NCBI RefSeq assembly: GCF_004136555.1
Contig: NZ_NOIT01000021.1
Location: 1 to 59,501, forward strand
Direction of reading: 5' to 3'
DNA: 59,501 nucleotides
Source of the DNA: Kocuria carniphila
GTDB taxonomy: Bacteria > Actinomycetota > Actinomycetes > Actinomycetales > Micrococcaceae
In this document: positions 34,581-43,459 of the stretch, one piece after another
Numbering within the stretch: position 1 is the first letter of the stretch
Layout of the letters: every line of letters starts with the position of its first letter
The notes under the pieces: generated by a model
The model's database searches: none
Told to the model about the DNA's origin: nothing
Seen by the model: only the letters and a program-made list of their open reading frames with translations
Translations under genes and position numbers: made by a program

Positions 34581-35579
34581 ATGAAACGTGTTCCCGCTCT
34601 TGACCTGGGTGAGCGTCCAGTGGTGAAGTCTTTCGCCGACTGGGGTCGCCGGAATGAGCAGCTCGTTCGAGACCCCGCCATGCAATTGCTCGCCAGAGGG
34701 GTCTGGGCGCAAAGTTCCGAGCCGTTGTCTCCCCTCCAGAGAGCGGCGCTTCTGCAGCAGCACCTGCGGACGCGCGATAACCATCTGCGTGTCACCGGAC
34801 TGAACGCACTCGAACTCTTGGATCTGCCCATCGGGGAAACACAGAGCTGGGTCAATCCGCTGCTGGGCCACCGGGCGGGAGAGAGGGAGTCTGAGTTTGA
34901 GACGGCAAAGTTGACTCCCCATCTGTCGTGGCGCGGAACCCGCGTTCGGACTTTCGCCGGTCAGCTTCGGATGACCAAGTCCCGCGGTCTCAGCCGTTAT
35001 TACGGCCCTTGGGGATGTTTTGTCGCGCATCCGGTCGAGGCTCTGGTCGTGGCGGCTCCCTATCTGTCGATGTGGAGACTCATTGCGTGTGTTGACGCTT
35101 TACTGTCACGCAGAATCGTTGTCGATGAAAAAGTGACCCTGCGAGATTTCACTGCGGACGTGATCGAGGATGCACTCGAGTTGTTCCCACCCACTTCACC
35201 GTCGGTACGTCGCGTCCGCGCCGCTCTTCGAGCTGCATACGACCAGGTGTGGTCACCCAACGAAACGCTCACCCGGCTCATCGCGCTACGCCACGGGTTC
35301 CCACCACCCAGGACGAACTACCATGTGACGCCGCAAGGACGACATTTCTACATCGATCTGGCCTGGCCCGATTCACTGACCGCGATCGAGTACAACGGGG
35401 AAGTCCACTACAAGAAGCGATCTCATTACGAGGACGAAAACTACCGGATCCAGCTCATCCGCGACTCCGGCTGGGACGTGCAAGTGCTTGTCTGGCGCGA
35501 TCTTTGGGAGCCCGAGCGGCGTCGAACATGGCTCAACTTCCTGGCCAGGAACCTGGGCCCGCCTACCCGAAAGTTTTAA
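34581..35579 (+). CDS. DUF559-type PD-(D/E)xK nuclease-fold protein with AbiEi-like N-terminus
   Basis: 332 aa. The C-terminal third resembles DUF559/Vsr-like endonuclease folds: E228 in SPNETLTRL, D259 in IDLAWPD, and E270 in IEYNGEVHY at catalytic positions. The N-terminal part (RGVWAQ..., later GCFVAHPVEALVVAAPYLSMWRLIACVDALLSRR) resembles the AbiEi-antitoxin-like region found in many actinobacterial DUF559 proteins, whose function is not established. Codon use looks less GC-biased than its neighbours, hinting at transfer. It is bracketed by two 54-bp palindromes: one ends 112 bp upstream, and the other overlaps the stop codon. No toxin partner is adjacent. DNA cleavage is inferred from the fold, not shown. 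Confidence 0.7.
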   Translation: MKRVPALDLGERPVVKSFADWGRRNEQLVRDPAMQLLARGVWAQSSEPLSPLQRAALLQQHLRTRDNHLRVTGLNALELLDLPIGETQSWVNPLLGHRAGERESEFETAKLTPHLSWRGTRVRTFAGQLRMTKSRGLSRYYGPWGCFVAHPVEALVVAAPYLSMWRLIACVDALLSRRIVVDEKVTLRDFTADVIEDALELFPPTSPSVRRVRAALRAAYDQVWSPNETLTRLIALRHGFPPPRTNYHVTPQGRHFYIDLAWPDSLTAIEYNGEVHYKKRSHYEDENYRIQLIRDSGWDVQVLVWRDLWEPERRRTWLNFLARNLGPPTRKF

Positions 35580-35629
35580 GGTTCCCTATCCCCGATTTTC
35601 ATGTACAAAAAGGGAATAGGGAACCATAA
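35576..35629. repeat. 54-bp palindrome, family D, overlapping the stop of the nuclease-fold gene
   Basis: The left arm begins TTAAGGTTCCCTAT at 35576, including the stop codon TAA, and pairs with 35611-35629 with about three mismatches. The loop region (TTTT against AAAA) differs from the copy at 34415, but the first 14 bases and the total length are identical. It may also work as a bidirectional terminator with the convergent peptidase gene. Confidence 0.85.
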
Positions 35630-35682
35630 ATCCACTACGTGGGTCGGTCAGGCCGATCAGCTGAGCGTGCCAGTCGGGTGGG

Positions 35683-37905
35683 TCAGCGAGCCGGTGATGA
35701 GGCGGGGTCCACGTAGGTGGGGACCTTAGCGAGCATCGTCTGCAACTTGGTGAGTTCCACTGTGGCCGCGTCCGTGAGCTTCTTGTCCTTCGGGGCGGCT
35801 GCGGCCTTCTCGACCGCCTCCTGCGTTGCAGTCAGCTGGGCCGTGAACTTCGGATCCTGCTGATCCACCTTGACAGTGACCAATTGCTGCGACAACAACG
35901 GCAGCTGAGCGTTTAACTGCGAACCCGTGCCGAACTGCTGCTCCGGAGTCAGCCTTAGCTGCTGATTCACGAACACCTGAGTGCGCTGCTGAAGCTGCTC
36001 GAGTGTGGTGAGCGTGGTGATATCTGCTTCGTACGGGTTGACCGTGGGCTTTGCGGGCTTGTCGTTTGACGGAGTATCGCCCTTGGGGTCTTCCGGCGGG
36101 GTTCCCGGTTCGACCGGCGCACCGGGGACGGCCGGCTTGGTGGTCTCGGGCTTCGGAGCCTTCGGCGGATCGGCCGGTTGGGTCGGTTCTGCAGGCTTAG
36201 TGGGTTCGACCGGCGCCGGCTTCTTCGTGTCAGTAGGCGTCGGCTGCGGCTTGGGCTTGCCAGTGTCAGTAGGCGTCGGCTGAGGCTTCGGCTTGCCAGT
36301 CTCAGTAGGAACCGGCTGGGGCTTGGGCTTGCCAGTCTCAGTAGGAACCGGCTGGGGCTTGGGCTTGCCAGTCTCAGTCGGCGTCGGCTGAGGCTTCGGC
36401 TTGCCGGTGTTGGCGGGAGCGGGCTTGACCGGGTCGCCCGTTGACGCAGGTTCGCTGGGCTCGGAGGTCGTGGCAGGCTGACTCGGCTTCGGCTTCTTGG
36501 TCGCGTCGGGCTTCTTACCGTTGTCCTTTTCAGCCGTGTTCGACGACGCGCCGGAGCCGCTTCCCTGCGACGGACCGCCGCTCGGGCGGGACTTCGTGGC
36601 ATCGGAGGTAGCGCCGGACGGGCTGCCCGCGTTCACCCGACCCTCGGCGTCGTCGTTGGAGCTGGAGGAGCTCCGAGACGGGCTGGGCTGAGCGGAACGG
36701 GACTCAGTCGAGGGAGACTGCGAGCCGCCACTCTGATCGGGTCGTGCGGAATGGGATTGAGTGGCCGAATCCCCCGGTTCACGTGACTGACTCGGCTGTG
36801 CCTCTGCCGCGCGCCGCTCCGCGACCGGACCAGGCTCAGCACCAGCACCGTCGCCGGAACCGGCACCCGCGCCGTCGCCATCGCCGGAATCAGAGACAGA
36901 TGACTCTGCCGGCACATCCTCCGCCGGAGCCGTTTCCCGGCTCAGCGCGATGATTCGTTCCTGCTCATCCTCGGGGACATCGGACATGGGGCCGTTGTCG
37001 GTGCCGGGTACGGAACCGTTGTCGGTGGTGGCCTGATCGGTCTGGGCCTGATCTTCCAGGGAATACTTGGGTCGGGAGGCGGGGATGATGCCTTCTCCGG
37101 TCTCCCAATCGAAGGACTGTGCGTCCACTGCCTTACCCTCGACCCAGGTCTCGAAGTGCAGGTGCGGGCCGGTCACCCGCAGGCCGGTCTGACCAATGGT
37201 GCCGAGCTGCTCGGATGCCTTCAAAGGGTCGCCCACCTGAACCATCACGTCTTTGAGGTGGTTGTAAGTGGTCTTCACTCCGTCCGCATGGGAAACCTCA
37301 ACGCGGTTACCACCCCATTCGTCCCAGAACACCGCGGTGACGGTGCCTTCCAGGGCAGCGACGACCGGGGTGCCCTCAGAGGTGGAGATGTCCGTGCCGT
37401 TGTGGAACTCGCGTTCCTTGGTGTCCGGGGCTACGCGCCAGCCGAACTGACCGCCGTCCAGCACCGTGGGCGGCTGGGCAGGGGCAATGATCGTGTTGAA
37501 AGGAAGTTCGCCCTCGAACGTGGCGGGGGCCCGTTTGGCAGGAGCCACCGACGACGGCGCGGAACCGGTTCCGCGGTCGGACACGTTATGCACCTGGCTG
37601 GCCACGTAATCCTGGGGGGTGTCCTGAACGTCCGAAATGAGTGCGTCATCGGGCACGGCGGCAAACAAGGAGGGCCGGGATTCGCCCTGTTCATCGGCCT
37701 GGGGCTGGCCGAACGTACCGCGATCTTGCGGGTTTTCGGACGACTCGCCCGAGGACTCGTTGGCGTACGCGGATTCCCACGGTGCCGGCGCTGAGCCGTT
37801 GCTCAGCGCAACGCTGACCGCCACCAAGGCAGAGAACGAAGCGAAAGCGGTCAAGGCCATGGATGGGCGCTTGGCCGCCGTGTGACGTGCACGTGAACGA
37901 GCCAT
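35683..37905 (-). CDS. Secreted or cell-wall M23 family metallopeptidase with Pro/Lys repeat region
   Basis: 740 aa. A basic N-terminus and hydrophobic segment (about 15-35) act as export signal or anchor. The M23 domain (about 150-265) has HNGTD, and later TGPHLHFETW supplies the zinc ligands of LytM/lysostaphin-type enzymes that cut peptidoglycan cross-bridges. A long disordered region with five 12-residue repeats (TGKPKPQPTPTE type) follows, probably spanning the wall. The C-terminal 110 residues are predicted helical (LEQLQQRTQVFVNQQLRLTPEQQ). I chose ATG 37905, with GGGGAGA upstream, over an earlier in-frame start at 37959. Confidence 0.85.
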   Translation of the reverse strand: MARSRARHTAAKRPSMALTAFASFSALVAVSVALSNGSAPAPWESAYANESSGESSENPQDRGTFGQPQADEQGESRPSLFAAVPDDALISDVQDTPQDYVASQVHNVSDRGTGSAPSSVAPAKRAPATFEGELPFNTIIAPAQPPTVLDGGQFGWRVAPDTKEREFHNGTDISTSEGTPVVAALEGTVTAVFWDEWGGNRVEVSHADGVKTTYNHLKDVMVQVGDPLKASEQLGTIGQTGLRVTGPHLHFETWVEGKAVDAQSFDWETGEGIIPASRPKYSLEDQAQTDQATTDNGSVPGTDNGPMSDVPEDEQERIIALSRETAPAEDVPAESSVSDSGDGDGAGAGSGDGAGAEPGPVAERRAAEAQPSQSREPGDSATQSHSARPDQSGGSQSPSTESRSAQPSPSRSSSSSNDDAEGRVNAGSPSGATSDATKSRPSGGPSQGSGSGASSNTAEKDNGKKPDATKKPKPSQPATTSEPSEPASTGDPVKPAPANTGKPKPQPTPTETGKPKPQPVPTETGKPKPQPVPTETGKPKPQPTPTDTGKPKPQPTPTDTKKPAPVEPTKPAEPTQPADPPKAPKPETTKPAVPGAPVEPGTPPEDPKGDTPSNDKPAKPTVNPYEADITTLTTLEQLQQRTQVFVNQQLRLTPEQQFGTGSQLNAQLPLLSQQLVTVKVDQQDPKFTAQLTATQEAVEKAAAAPKDKKLTDAATVELTKLQTMLAKVPTYVDPASSPAR
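36229..36408 (-). repeat. 36-bp tandem coding repeat (12 aa, five units)
   Basis: Five in-frame units encode TGKPKPQP[TV]PT[ED] inside the M23 peptidase. The two central units are nearly identical at DNA level, which suggests recent expansion. The unit number may vary between strains. Confidence 0.85.
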
Positions 37906-38045
37906 AATCAGTTGTAATCTCCCCAGATTCTTGACCTCGATGACGTTTGCCCTCGACACCGATAGTCAGTACAGCAATCCTAGATGAATCCAGGGTTGAT
38001 AAACAGTGTCGCCTTGCCCACTTAACCGCTTAATTCCGCGACATT

Positions 38046-38570
38046 TCAGTACTTTCCGTGCCAGGTGTCCTGCACCAGCCCGCGAACGTACGCAGCCTGG
38101 CCGAGGTGCTGTGCGGCGTCGTCGATCGTGGAGACGATCCGCACCCCGCGCGTGACGGGCGGATCCCAGGATTCGTCGATGATTTCGTCCAAGTCCGCGT
38201 CACTCAGGAGACGCAGATAGTCGACCGTTGCCGCGGTGACGGAGTCCAGATAACCCTGCAGCAGATCTGGGTCGGTCACGTGGACGCGCGCGACGTCCTC
38301 CGGGGTGTCACCGAAGCCGAAATCGTCCGCGCCCCGGTCCAGCTCGAACTTCCGCTCCCAACCCTGCGCGGTCCAGACCTGCTCTGCCCCGAAAAGGTGA
38401 GCGATCTGCATATCCTGCTGCCGAGCGGCATGCCAGATCAGCCAGGCAATCGAGTTGTGTTTACCCTCCGGCATGCAATTGAGCACGTCATCCGTGATGC
38501 CGTCCAGTACCTCGCCTGCCACCTGCGCGGGTCGCTGCGCCGCATCCACCAACAGTTCGTTCGCGCTCAT
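38046..38570 (-). CDS. DinB family protein (DUF664-like)
   Basis: 174 aa, all-helical. IAWLIWHAARQQDMQ carries the first metal-binding His typical of the DinB/YfiT four-helix bundle, and DDAAQHLGQAAYVRGLV supplies the later His. In actinobacteria this superfamily includes mycothiol-dependent enzymes and many uncharacterised members. A GAAAGGCAG site lies upstream of the ATG. It stands alone between the peptidase and the efflux pump. Specific substrate unknown. Confidence 0.78.
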   Translation of the reverse strand: MSANELLVDAAQRPAQVAGEVLDGITDDVLNCMPEGKHNSIAWLIWHAARQQDMQIAHLFGAEQVWTAQGWERKFELDRGADDFGFGDTPEDVARVHVTDPDLLQGYLDSVTAATVDYLRLLSDADLDEIIDESWDPPVTRGVRIVSTIDDAAQHLGQAAYVRGLVQDTWHGKY

Positions 38571-38689
38571 AATTCGCTGCCTTTCCCTCGACGTTTCCGC
38601 TGGTCACTTTACGACGACGCCGCTCGCCCCGTAAGGGGTTTCGGTCCCGTGACAGTCGGGGCAGGTCGGCCGGACCCAACGAATCCAGA

Positions 38690-40243
38690 TCAGTTGAACT
38701 CGATGCGGTCCGTGGGCAGGGGTTCGTGGAATCGGACCTTTCGGTCCGCGCGAAGGACCCGGAAGATCACGACAGCGACCAGTACCATCGCAATGCCTCC
38801 CACCAGGCTGCTGCCCTGCATGCCGTAGGAGAAAGCCGCGGTCGCGCTTTCCATGACGCTTTCCGCCCACGGTCCGCTCTGGGCCACCTCCACGGCGCCG
38901 CCCAAGGTCTGGTGAGCGGCGTCGGCCTGCTCGGGGTTGAGTGCCTGGGGAAGGTCCAAGCGCGATTGGTAGAAAGCTGTGGTCAGACCGCCGAGCACGG
39001 CGGTGCCCAGAACGGCGCCCACTTCGTAGCCGGTTTCGGACACGGCCGATGCCGCACCACTCTTGGACTCGGGTACCGAAGACACGACCAGGTCGGTCGA
39101 CAGCGTGGTGGCCAGTCCGCCACCGGCGCTCATGGCTGCAAAGCCCACCAACACCGGAACCGCAGAGCTTTGCTGATCGGTGAAGGCCACGATCATGAAA
39201 CCGCCCGCGATCAGCAACAGTCCCGCGACGATCGCCGCGCGAACACCGAACCTCACGGCCAGTTTCGCGGCAGCCATACCGGTCACGATGGCCAGCAACA
39301 GCCCGGGAACCATCAACAGACCCGCGGTCATGGGGTCCTTACCGCCCACCAGCTGAAGGTGCTGGGTCAGGAAGAACAGGAAACCGAACAGCGCGATGCT
39401 GGCCATCACATTGACGGTGAGACCACCGGAGAAGCGCGAACTGCGGAAGAACCGGAGGTCGAGCATCGGGTAGTTCTTGGCCACCTGGCGGCGGGCGAAC
39501 AGCAGTCCGCTGAGCACACCGAACGCCATGATCAACAGCCCCTGCAGTACGGAACCTCCGGTGGCCATGGACTTGATGGCGTAGACGACCGGGGCCATGG
39601 CGAGGATGGCGAGAACGATGGACAGCGGGTCCACCGGCCCCGGGTTGGGGTCACGGGATTCCGGCAGCAGCAAGGGCCCCGCGACCAAGAACGCCACGAG
39701 AACCGGAATGGCCAGCAGGAACACCGAGCCCCACCAGAAGTGATTCAGCAGGAAGCCACCGGCAATGGGGCCCAGGGCGGCACCCGCGCTGAAGCCGGCG
39801 GTCCAGATCGCAATGGCCAGGCGTCGTTGGTGGTCATCGCGGAACACAGTGCGCATCAAGGACAAAGTGGCCGGCAACAACATGGAGCCGAACACGGCGA
39901 TCCCCACGCGGGCGACCACCAACCACCCGGCGGTGGGCGCGAAGGCGGCCAAGGCAGAGATGACCCCGAAACCCGTGGAACCAATCATGAGGATCTTGCG
40001 CCGTCCGATCCGGTCCCCCAGGCTGCCCATGGGAATCAAAAGGGCCGCCAGGATCAGCGGATACACATCCACGATCCACAACAATTGCGAAGCCGTGGGG
40101 TGCAGGGCCCGGGAAATGGCCGGCAGCGCGAAGCTGAGTGCCGTGTTGTTCACGGATACCAGTAGCACCGGCAACATGAGGACGGCCAGGGCGCCCCACT
40201 CTCGGGCACCAGCTTTCTGTCGCTGATCGATCATGGTGGACAC
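38690..40243 (-). CDS. MFS multidrug efflux transporter, DHA2 (EmrB/QacA) family
   Basis: 517 aa with fourteen predicted helices. The family motifs are visible as LWIVDVYPLILAALLIPMGSLGDRIGRRKILM and GPIAGGFLLNHFWWGSVFLLAIP. Such pumps export cationic dyes, biocides or antibiotics by proton antiport. The best start is GTG 40243, preceded by GAGGAGG with 8 nt spacing. The divergent TetR gene and the palindrome at 40353-40374 indicate inducible control. Confidence 0.9.
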   Translation of the reverse strand: MSTMIDQRQKAGAREWGALAVLMLPVLLVSVNNTALSFALPAISRALHPTASQLLWIVDVYPLILAALLIPMGSLGDRIGRRKILMIGSTGFGVISALAAFAPTAGWLVVARVGIAVFGSMLLPATLSLMRTVFRDDHQRRLAIAIWTAGFSAGAALGPIAGGFLLNHFWWGSVFLLAIPVLVAFLVAGPLLLPESRDPNPGPVDPLSIVLAILAMAPVVYAIKSMATGGSVLQGLLIMAFGVLSGLLFARRQVAKNYPMLDLRFFRSSRFSGGLTVNVMASIALFGFLFFLTQHLQLVGGKDPMTAGLLMVPGLLLAIVTGMAAAKLAVRFGVRAAIVAGLLLIAGGFMIVAFTDQQSSAVPVLVGFAAMSAGGGLATTLSTDLVVSSVPESKSGAASAVSETGYEVGAVLGTAVLGGLTTAFYQSRLDLPQALNPEQADAAHQTLGGAVEVAQSGPWAESVMESATAAFSYGMQGSSLVGGIAMVLVAVVIFRVLRADRKVRFHEPLPTDRIEFN

Positions 40244-40352
40244 GATGAAGACCTCCTCGGTTCTCTGCTGCCGAATGTTCGACATTGATTCGCGAAAAGT
40301 ACTTCGTCGTACTGCGCGGGCGGTGCCGTAGTGGGCACGGGCCATTTACTTA

Positions 40353-40374
40353 CTGTACCGACTAGACGGTACAG
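40353..40374. promoter_or_regulatory. TetR operator between efflux pump and regulator
   Basis: Perfect 8-bp arms CTGTACCG (40353-40360) and CGGTACAG (40367-40374) flank a 6-nt spacer. It lies in the divergent region between the DHA2 pump and the TetR gene, where a QacR/TetR-type dimer would block both promoters. Confidence 0.75.
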
Positions 40375-40431
40375 TTAACAATGAAAGCGGGGCAATATTC
40401 CCCGGATCCGTTGGGGAGAGGTTTTGCTCAC

Positions 40432-40971
40432 ATGCCACGCAAACCACTGGCTCGGGACAAGCTGCTCGAGGCCTTCGAGCGCATCGTCCTCACGGACGGC
40501 GAGCGCGCCGCGACCCTCGACGCCGTCGCCGCGGCCGCCGGGGTCTCCAAGGGCGGCCTGCTCTACCATTTCCCGCACCGGCAGGCCCTGGTGGACGCCA
40601 TGCTGGTCAACCTCGAGTCACTCGCGACCGAGGACCTCGAGCGTCTAACCGCCTCGCCCCGGGGTGCCGCGCGCGAGTTCCTCGCCACCTCGCTCTACGA
40701 GGACAGCGCGCTGGACCGCGCCCTGATCGTCGCCTCTCGCCTCATCCAGGCCGGCGACGACGCCGCTCGCGCCGCCTATGCGCGCATCGAGAAAAACTGG
40801 TTGGCCGCGGTCCTTGAGGATGTTGGCGACCCCGTAGTCGCTACTGCAGTGGTGTGCATGGGCGATGGGCTGTATCAGCAGGCGTCCATGGGTCTGCTGC
40901 CGGAGAGCTCGGCGGAGAAACAGAAGACGCTCGAGCAACTGATGGCCGCGCTGGAGCGCTTGACTGCGTAA
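40432..40971 (+). CDS. TetR family transcriptional regulator
   Basis: 179 aa. The N-terminal HTH is clear: ATLDAVAAAAGVSKGGLLYHFPHRQALVDAML. The C-terminal ligand-binding domain is of the TetR_C_37-like kind, with YARIEKNWLAAVLEDVGD. The start is ATG 40432, about 10 nt after GGGGAGAGG; an earlier in-frame ATG at 40381 lies next to the operator and is less likely. It probably represses the divergent DHA2 pump and itself through the 22-bp palindrome. Confidence 0.88.
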   Translation: MPRKPLARDKLLEAFERIVLTDGERAATLDAVAAAAGVSKGGLLYHFPHRQALVDAMLVNLESLATEDLERLTASPRGAAREFLATSLYEDSALDRALIVASRLIQAGDDAARAAYARIEKNWLAAVLEDVGDPVVATAVVCMGDGLYQQASMGLLPESSAEKQKTLEQLMAALERLTA

Positions 40972-40985
40972 CTGCCTGGCCCCAC

Positions 40986-41053
40986 GGACATATCTGGCAC
41001 AGGATTGCGCCTGAACCCCCTCGTTCGCAGCAACCCCGTGCCAATAATGTTCG
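40986..41053. repeat. REP-like palindrome, family B-related, after the TetR gene
   Basis: The left motif GACATATCTGGCACAGGATT (from 40987) is mirrored by the right motif, which on the minus strand reads GAACATTATTGGCACGGGGT (from 41052). The arms differ by one gap and a few substitutions. The minus-strand motif shares GAACATTATTGGCA exactly with the array units at 56560 and 59431. It sits between two convergent genes, 15 bp after the TetR stop. Confidence 0.65.
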
Positions 41054-41127
41054 CGGCCGTGACTCGCTGCCTGAGATGTAGGGCCGCTCGCCCGCCACCC
41101 CTCCGGCGGGTCAGTGGCGCGGCCGAC

Positions 41128-42321
41128 TCACTCCGCGGTGTCGGGACCCAGTAGGTCCAGGATCAGCTGGACCTCCAGGGCCGTACCGATGGCCAGGCAG
41201 TCCTCCCGCACGTTGAACTTGGGATGGTGGTTCTGGAAGGGGAAGCCCTGCTCCGCGTCGCCGCCGCCCAGGATGATGAAGCAGCCCGGCACCTCGTTGG
41301 CGAAGGCCGTAAAGTCTTCGGAGCCGGAGGAGATCTCGCCCTCCCAGGCGTTGTCGTCCCCGGCCACCTTCTTGGCGGACTCGAGCGCCTGGGCGGCCAG
41401 AGCGGCGTCGTTGTAGACGATGTCGTAGGCGTCCACCCACTCGTACTCGACCGAGGCGCCGTACGCGGCGCAGATGCCGTTGGTGAGTTCCTCAATGCGA
41501 CGGAAGGCGAGGTCGGTGTCTTCGGCGGTGCGGGTGCGGACCGAGACGCCAATGGTCGCGCTGTCCGGAATTACGTTGGGTGCCTGACCCGCCTGGATCA
41601 TGCCGGGGTTGATCACCATGAAGTGCGAGGGGTCCACGCTGCGGGACACGATCGTGTTGAGCCCCACGACCACCTGTGCCGCGACGAGAACGGGATCAAT
41701 ACTGTTCTGCGGCATGGAACCGTGCGAGCCCTGGCCCTTGATGGTGATCCAACCGCCACCGGCCAGCGACGTCGCGGGGCCCGGGCGCACCTGCACGGTT
41801 CCCACGGGAGCGTTCATCACGTGCAGGGCGAAGATCCCGTCCAAGCCCTCCATGGCACCGGCCCTGACCATTTCCTGTGCGCCGCCGGGATTGAGTTCTT
41901 CCGCGTGCTGGAACACGAAAGTCACCGTGCCGCCGAACAGGTCCGTGTTCTCGGACAGCACCTTGGCCGCGCCCAACTGCATGGCGGTGTGGGTGTCGTG
42001 GCCGCAGGCGTGCATCACGCCGTCGACCGTGGATGAGAATTCCTCGCCGGTTTCCTCCTGAACGGGCAGCGCATCCATGTCCGCGCGAAGCCCGATGTTC
42101 TTGGCTGGACCCTGACCGGTGCCCTTGAGCACACCCAGCACGGAAGTCGGTGTGGGACGGGAGGTCTCAATGCCCATACCTTGGAGCAGGTCCTCGACCC
42201 ACTGGGATGTGTTGACCTCCTTGAACGACAGCTCCGGATGGGCATGCATCTGACGCCGCCACTCGATGATCTGCTCGTTGGGAACCGTGAACGACAACTG
42301 GTCGTTGGGTCGAACTTCCAT
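41128..42321 (-). CDS. M20 family amidohydrolase (aminoacylase/hippurate hydrolase-like)
   Basis: 397 aa. Metal and catalytic motifs of the M20D group are present: GLRADMDALPVQE, HACGHDTHTAM, FQHAEE and SEDFTAF. Such enzymes release amino acids or other amines from N-acyl, indoleacetyl or hippurate-type conjugates in the cytoplasm. AGGAGG precedes the ATG at good spacing. It is monocistronic. The exact substrate is not readable. Confidence 0.9.
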   Translation of the reverse strand: MEVRPNDQLSFTVPNEQIIEWRRQMHAHPELSFKEVNTSQWVEDLLQGMGIETSRPTPTSVLGVLKGTGQGPAKNIGLRADMDALPVQEETGEEFSSTVDGVMHACGHDTHTAMQLGAAKVLSENTDLFGGTVTFVFQHAEELNPGGAQEMVRAGAMEGLDGIFALHVMNAPVGTVQVRPGPATSLAGGGWITIKGQGSHGSMPQNSIDPVLVAAQVVVGLNTIVSRSVDPSHFMVINPGMIQAGQAPNVIPDSATIGVSVRTRTAEDTDLAFRRIEELTNGICAAYGASVEYEWVDAYDIVYNDAALAAQALESAKKVAGDDNAWEGEISSGSEDFTAFANEVPGCFIILGGGDAEQGFPFQNHHPKFNVREDCLAIGTALEVQLILDLLGPDTAE

Positions 42322-42466
42322 GATGAACCTCCTGGGCGCGCCATCGCGCCGCGTTGCCGTTAGCTTGCTCGGAATCTACTCAATCACCCTGGTGGCAACT
42401 TTCAAGTGGTCCTAGGCTCGGCAGTGCACGGGCGCGCCAAGCGCCCCACGTGAAAGAAGTACGGTT

Positions 42467-43246
42467 ATGAGCACTCAACCCGCTGGTTCACCCACGTGGA
42501 TGGACCTGGGAACCCACGACCTGGACGGTGCCGCAGCGTTCTACGGCGAAATGTTCGGCTGGAGTTTCGACGACCAGGGTGAAGACTTCGGCCACTACAA
42601 CATGATCACCAACAACGGCGCCCCGGTGGGCGGCGCCATGAGCAGCCTGATGGGTCCGGAGGGTCCCACCGAGGAGCCCCAGAACCCCACCGCCTGGACC
42701 GTCTATCTGCACTCGGACGACATCGAATCGACCCTGAACAAGATCACGGAGCAGGGTGGCAAGATTTACTACCCCGCCATGCCCGTGGGCGAATTGGGCT
42801 CCATGGCGATCGCCGAGGATCCGTCAGGCGCCGCCTTTGGACTGTGGCAGCCCAATCAGTTCGACGGTTTCGAGTTCACGGGCAAGCACGGTTCGCCCGT
42901 GTGGTTCGAAGCCATGGTTAGCGATTTCGACGCCGCCCTGCCTTTCTACCGCGAGGCCCTCGGCTGGGATACGCACGCCATGGGCGGGGACGAGGAGTTC
43001 CGATACGTGACCAACGGTGAGGACCGCGCTGCCACCGCCGGTTTGTGCGACGCCTCCCCGTGGGGCGATATGCCCTCCTACTGGCGCCTGTACATCGGCG
43101 TGGACAACACTGACGAGTCGCTGGAGAAGCTCAAGGAGCTCGGTGGCACCGTGCTGGACGGCCCCGAGGACTCACCTTTCGGCCGCCTGGCAACTGTCCA
43201 AGACCCCCAGGGGGCATCCTTCCAAATCATCCAGATACAGGAGTAG
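42467..43246 (+). CDS. VOC (glyoxalase/bleomycin resistance) superfamily protein, two-domain
   Basis: 259 aa with two tandem VOC modules (about 10-128 and 140-258), each starting with the typical beta-strand and FYxExxGW helix (AAAFYGEMFGWSF, ALPFYREALGWDT). Similar actinobacterial proteins are annotated as hydroxylases or 27-kDa antigen-like Cfp30B, with no firm function. It stands alone, 145 bp after the divergent amidohydrolase start, and a strong terminator follows. Confidence 0.82.
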   Translation: MSTQPAGSPTWMDLGTHDLDGAAAFYGEMFGWSFDDQGEDFGHYNMITNNGAPVGGAMSSLMGPEGPTEEPQNPTAWTVYLHSDDIESTLNKITEQGGKIYYPAMPVGELGSMAIAEDPSGAAFGLWQPNQFDGFEFTGKHGSPVWFEAMVSDFDAALPFYREALGWDTHAMGGDEEFRYVTNGEDRAATAGLCDASPWGDMPSYWRLYIGVDNTDESLEKLKELGGTVLDGPEDSPFGRLATVQDPQGASFQIIQIQE

Positions 43247-43305
43247 TGTGCTCCGCGGCGGTGCCGGTACACACGCTGCCGCCAACACCCCACCAGATGG
43301 GGAGC

Positions 43306-43349
43306 AGGGCCCGTCATCCGATGGTCGGTCGGATGACGGGCCCTTGTTC
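43306..43349. terminator. Strong terminator between VOC gene and ABC transporter operon
   Basis: Perfect 16-bp arms at 43306-43321 and 43329-43344 with a 7-nt loop are followed by TGTTCTT. It can serve both convergent units. Confidence 0.85.
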
Positions 43350-43459
43350 TTCGCGGCCAGTCACGGCCGGTCGCCGCCGGTCACAGCCGAGGACGAACCG
43401 GCTGAAATGAATCGGTGAGTCCGTTGCCGGCGAGAGACGAACCGGGGCGACGGGAGCGG

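Noticed and set aside
35650-35690. Another family A repeat unit (GGGTCG and CCGATCAG nearby)
   Set aside because: The spacing and the bases between the two halves do not fit the consensus, and there is no second unit 40 bp away.
36229-36408. CRISPR-like 36-bp direct repeats
   Set aside because: The repeats are contiguous, have no spacers, and are in frame inside the M23 peptidase gene, encoding a Pro/Lys linker.
37906-38045. c-di-AMP (ydaO) riboswitch upstream of the M23 peptidase
   Set aside because: Such switches often precede wall hydrolase genes, but the 140-bp leader shows none of the conserved ydaO motifs that I could recognise.
38726-40165. Long plus-strand open frame opposite the DHA2 transporter
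   Set aside because: It is His/Gln/Gly-rich with no recognisable domain, and results from GC-rich codon use of the real gene on the other strand. Similar frames lie opposite the GHL15-like gene (51317-52756), the DASS gene (58289-59461) and the monooxygenase fusion (25664-26968).
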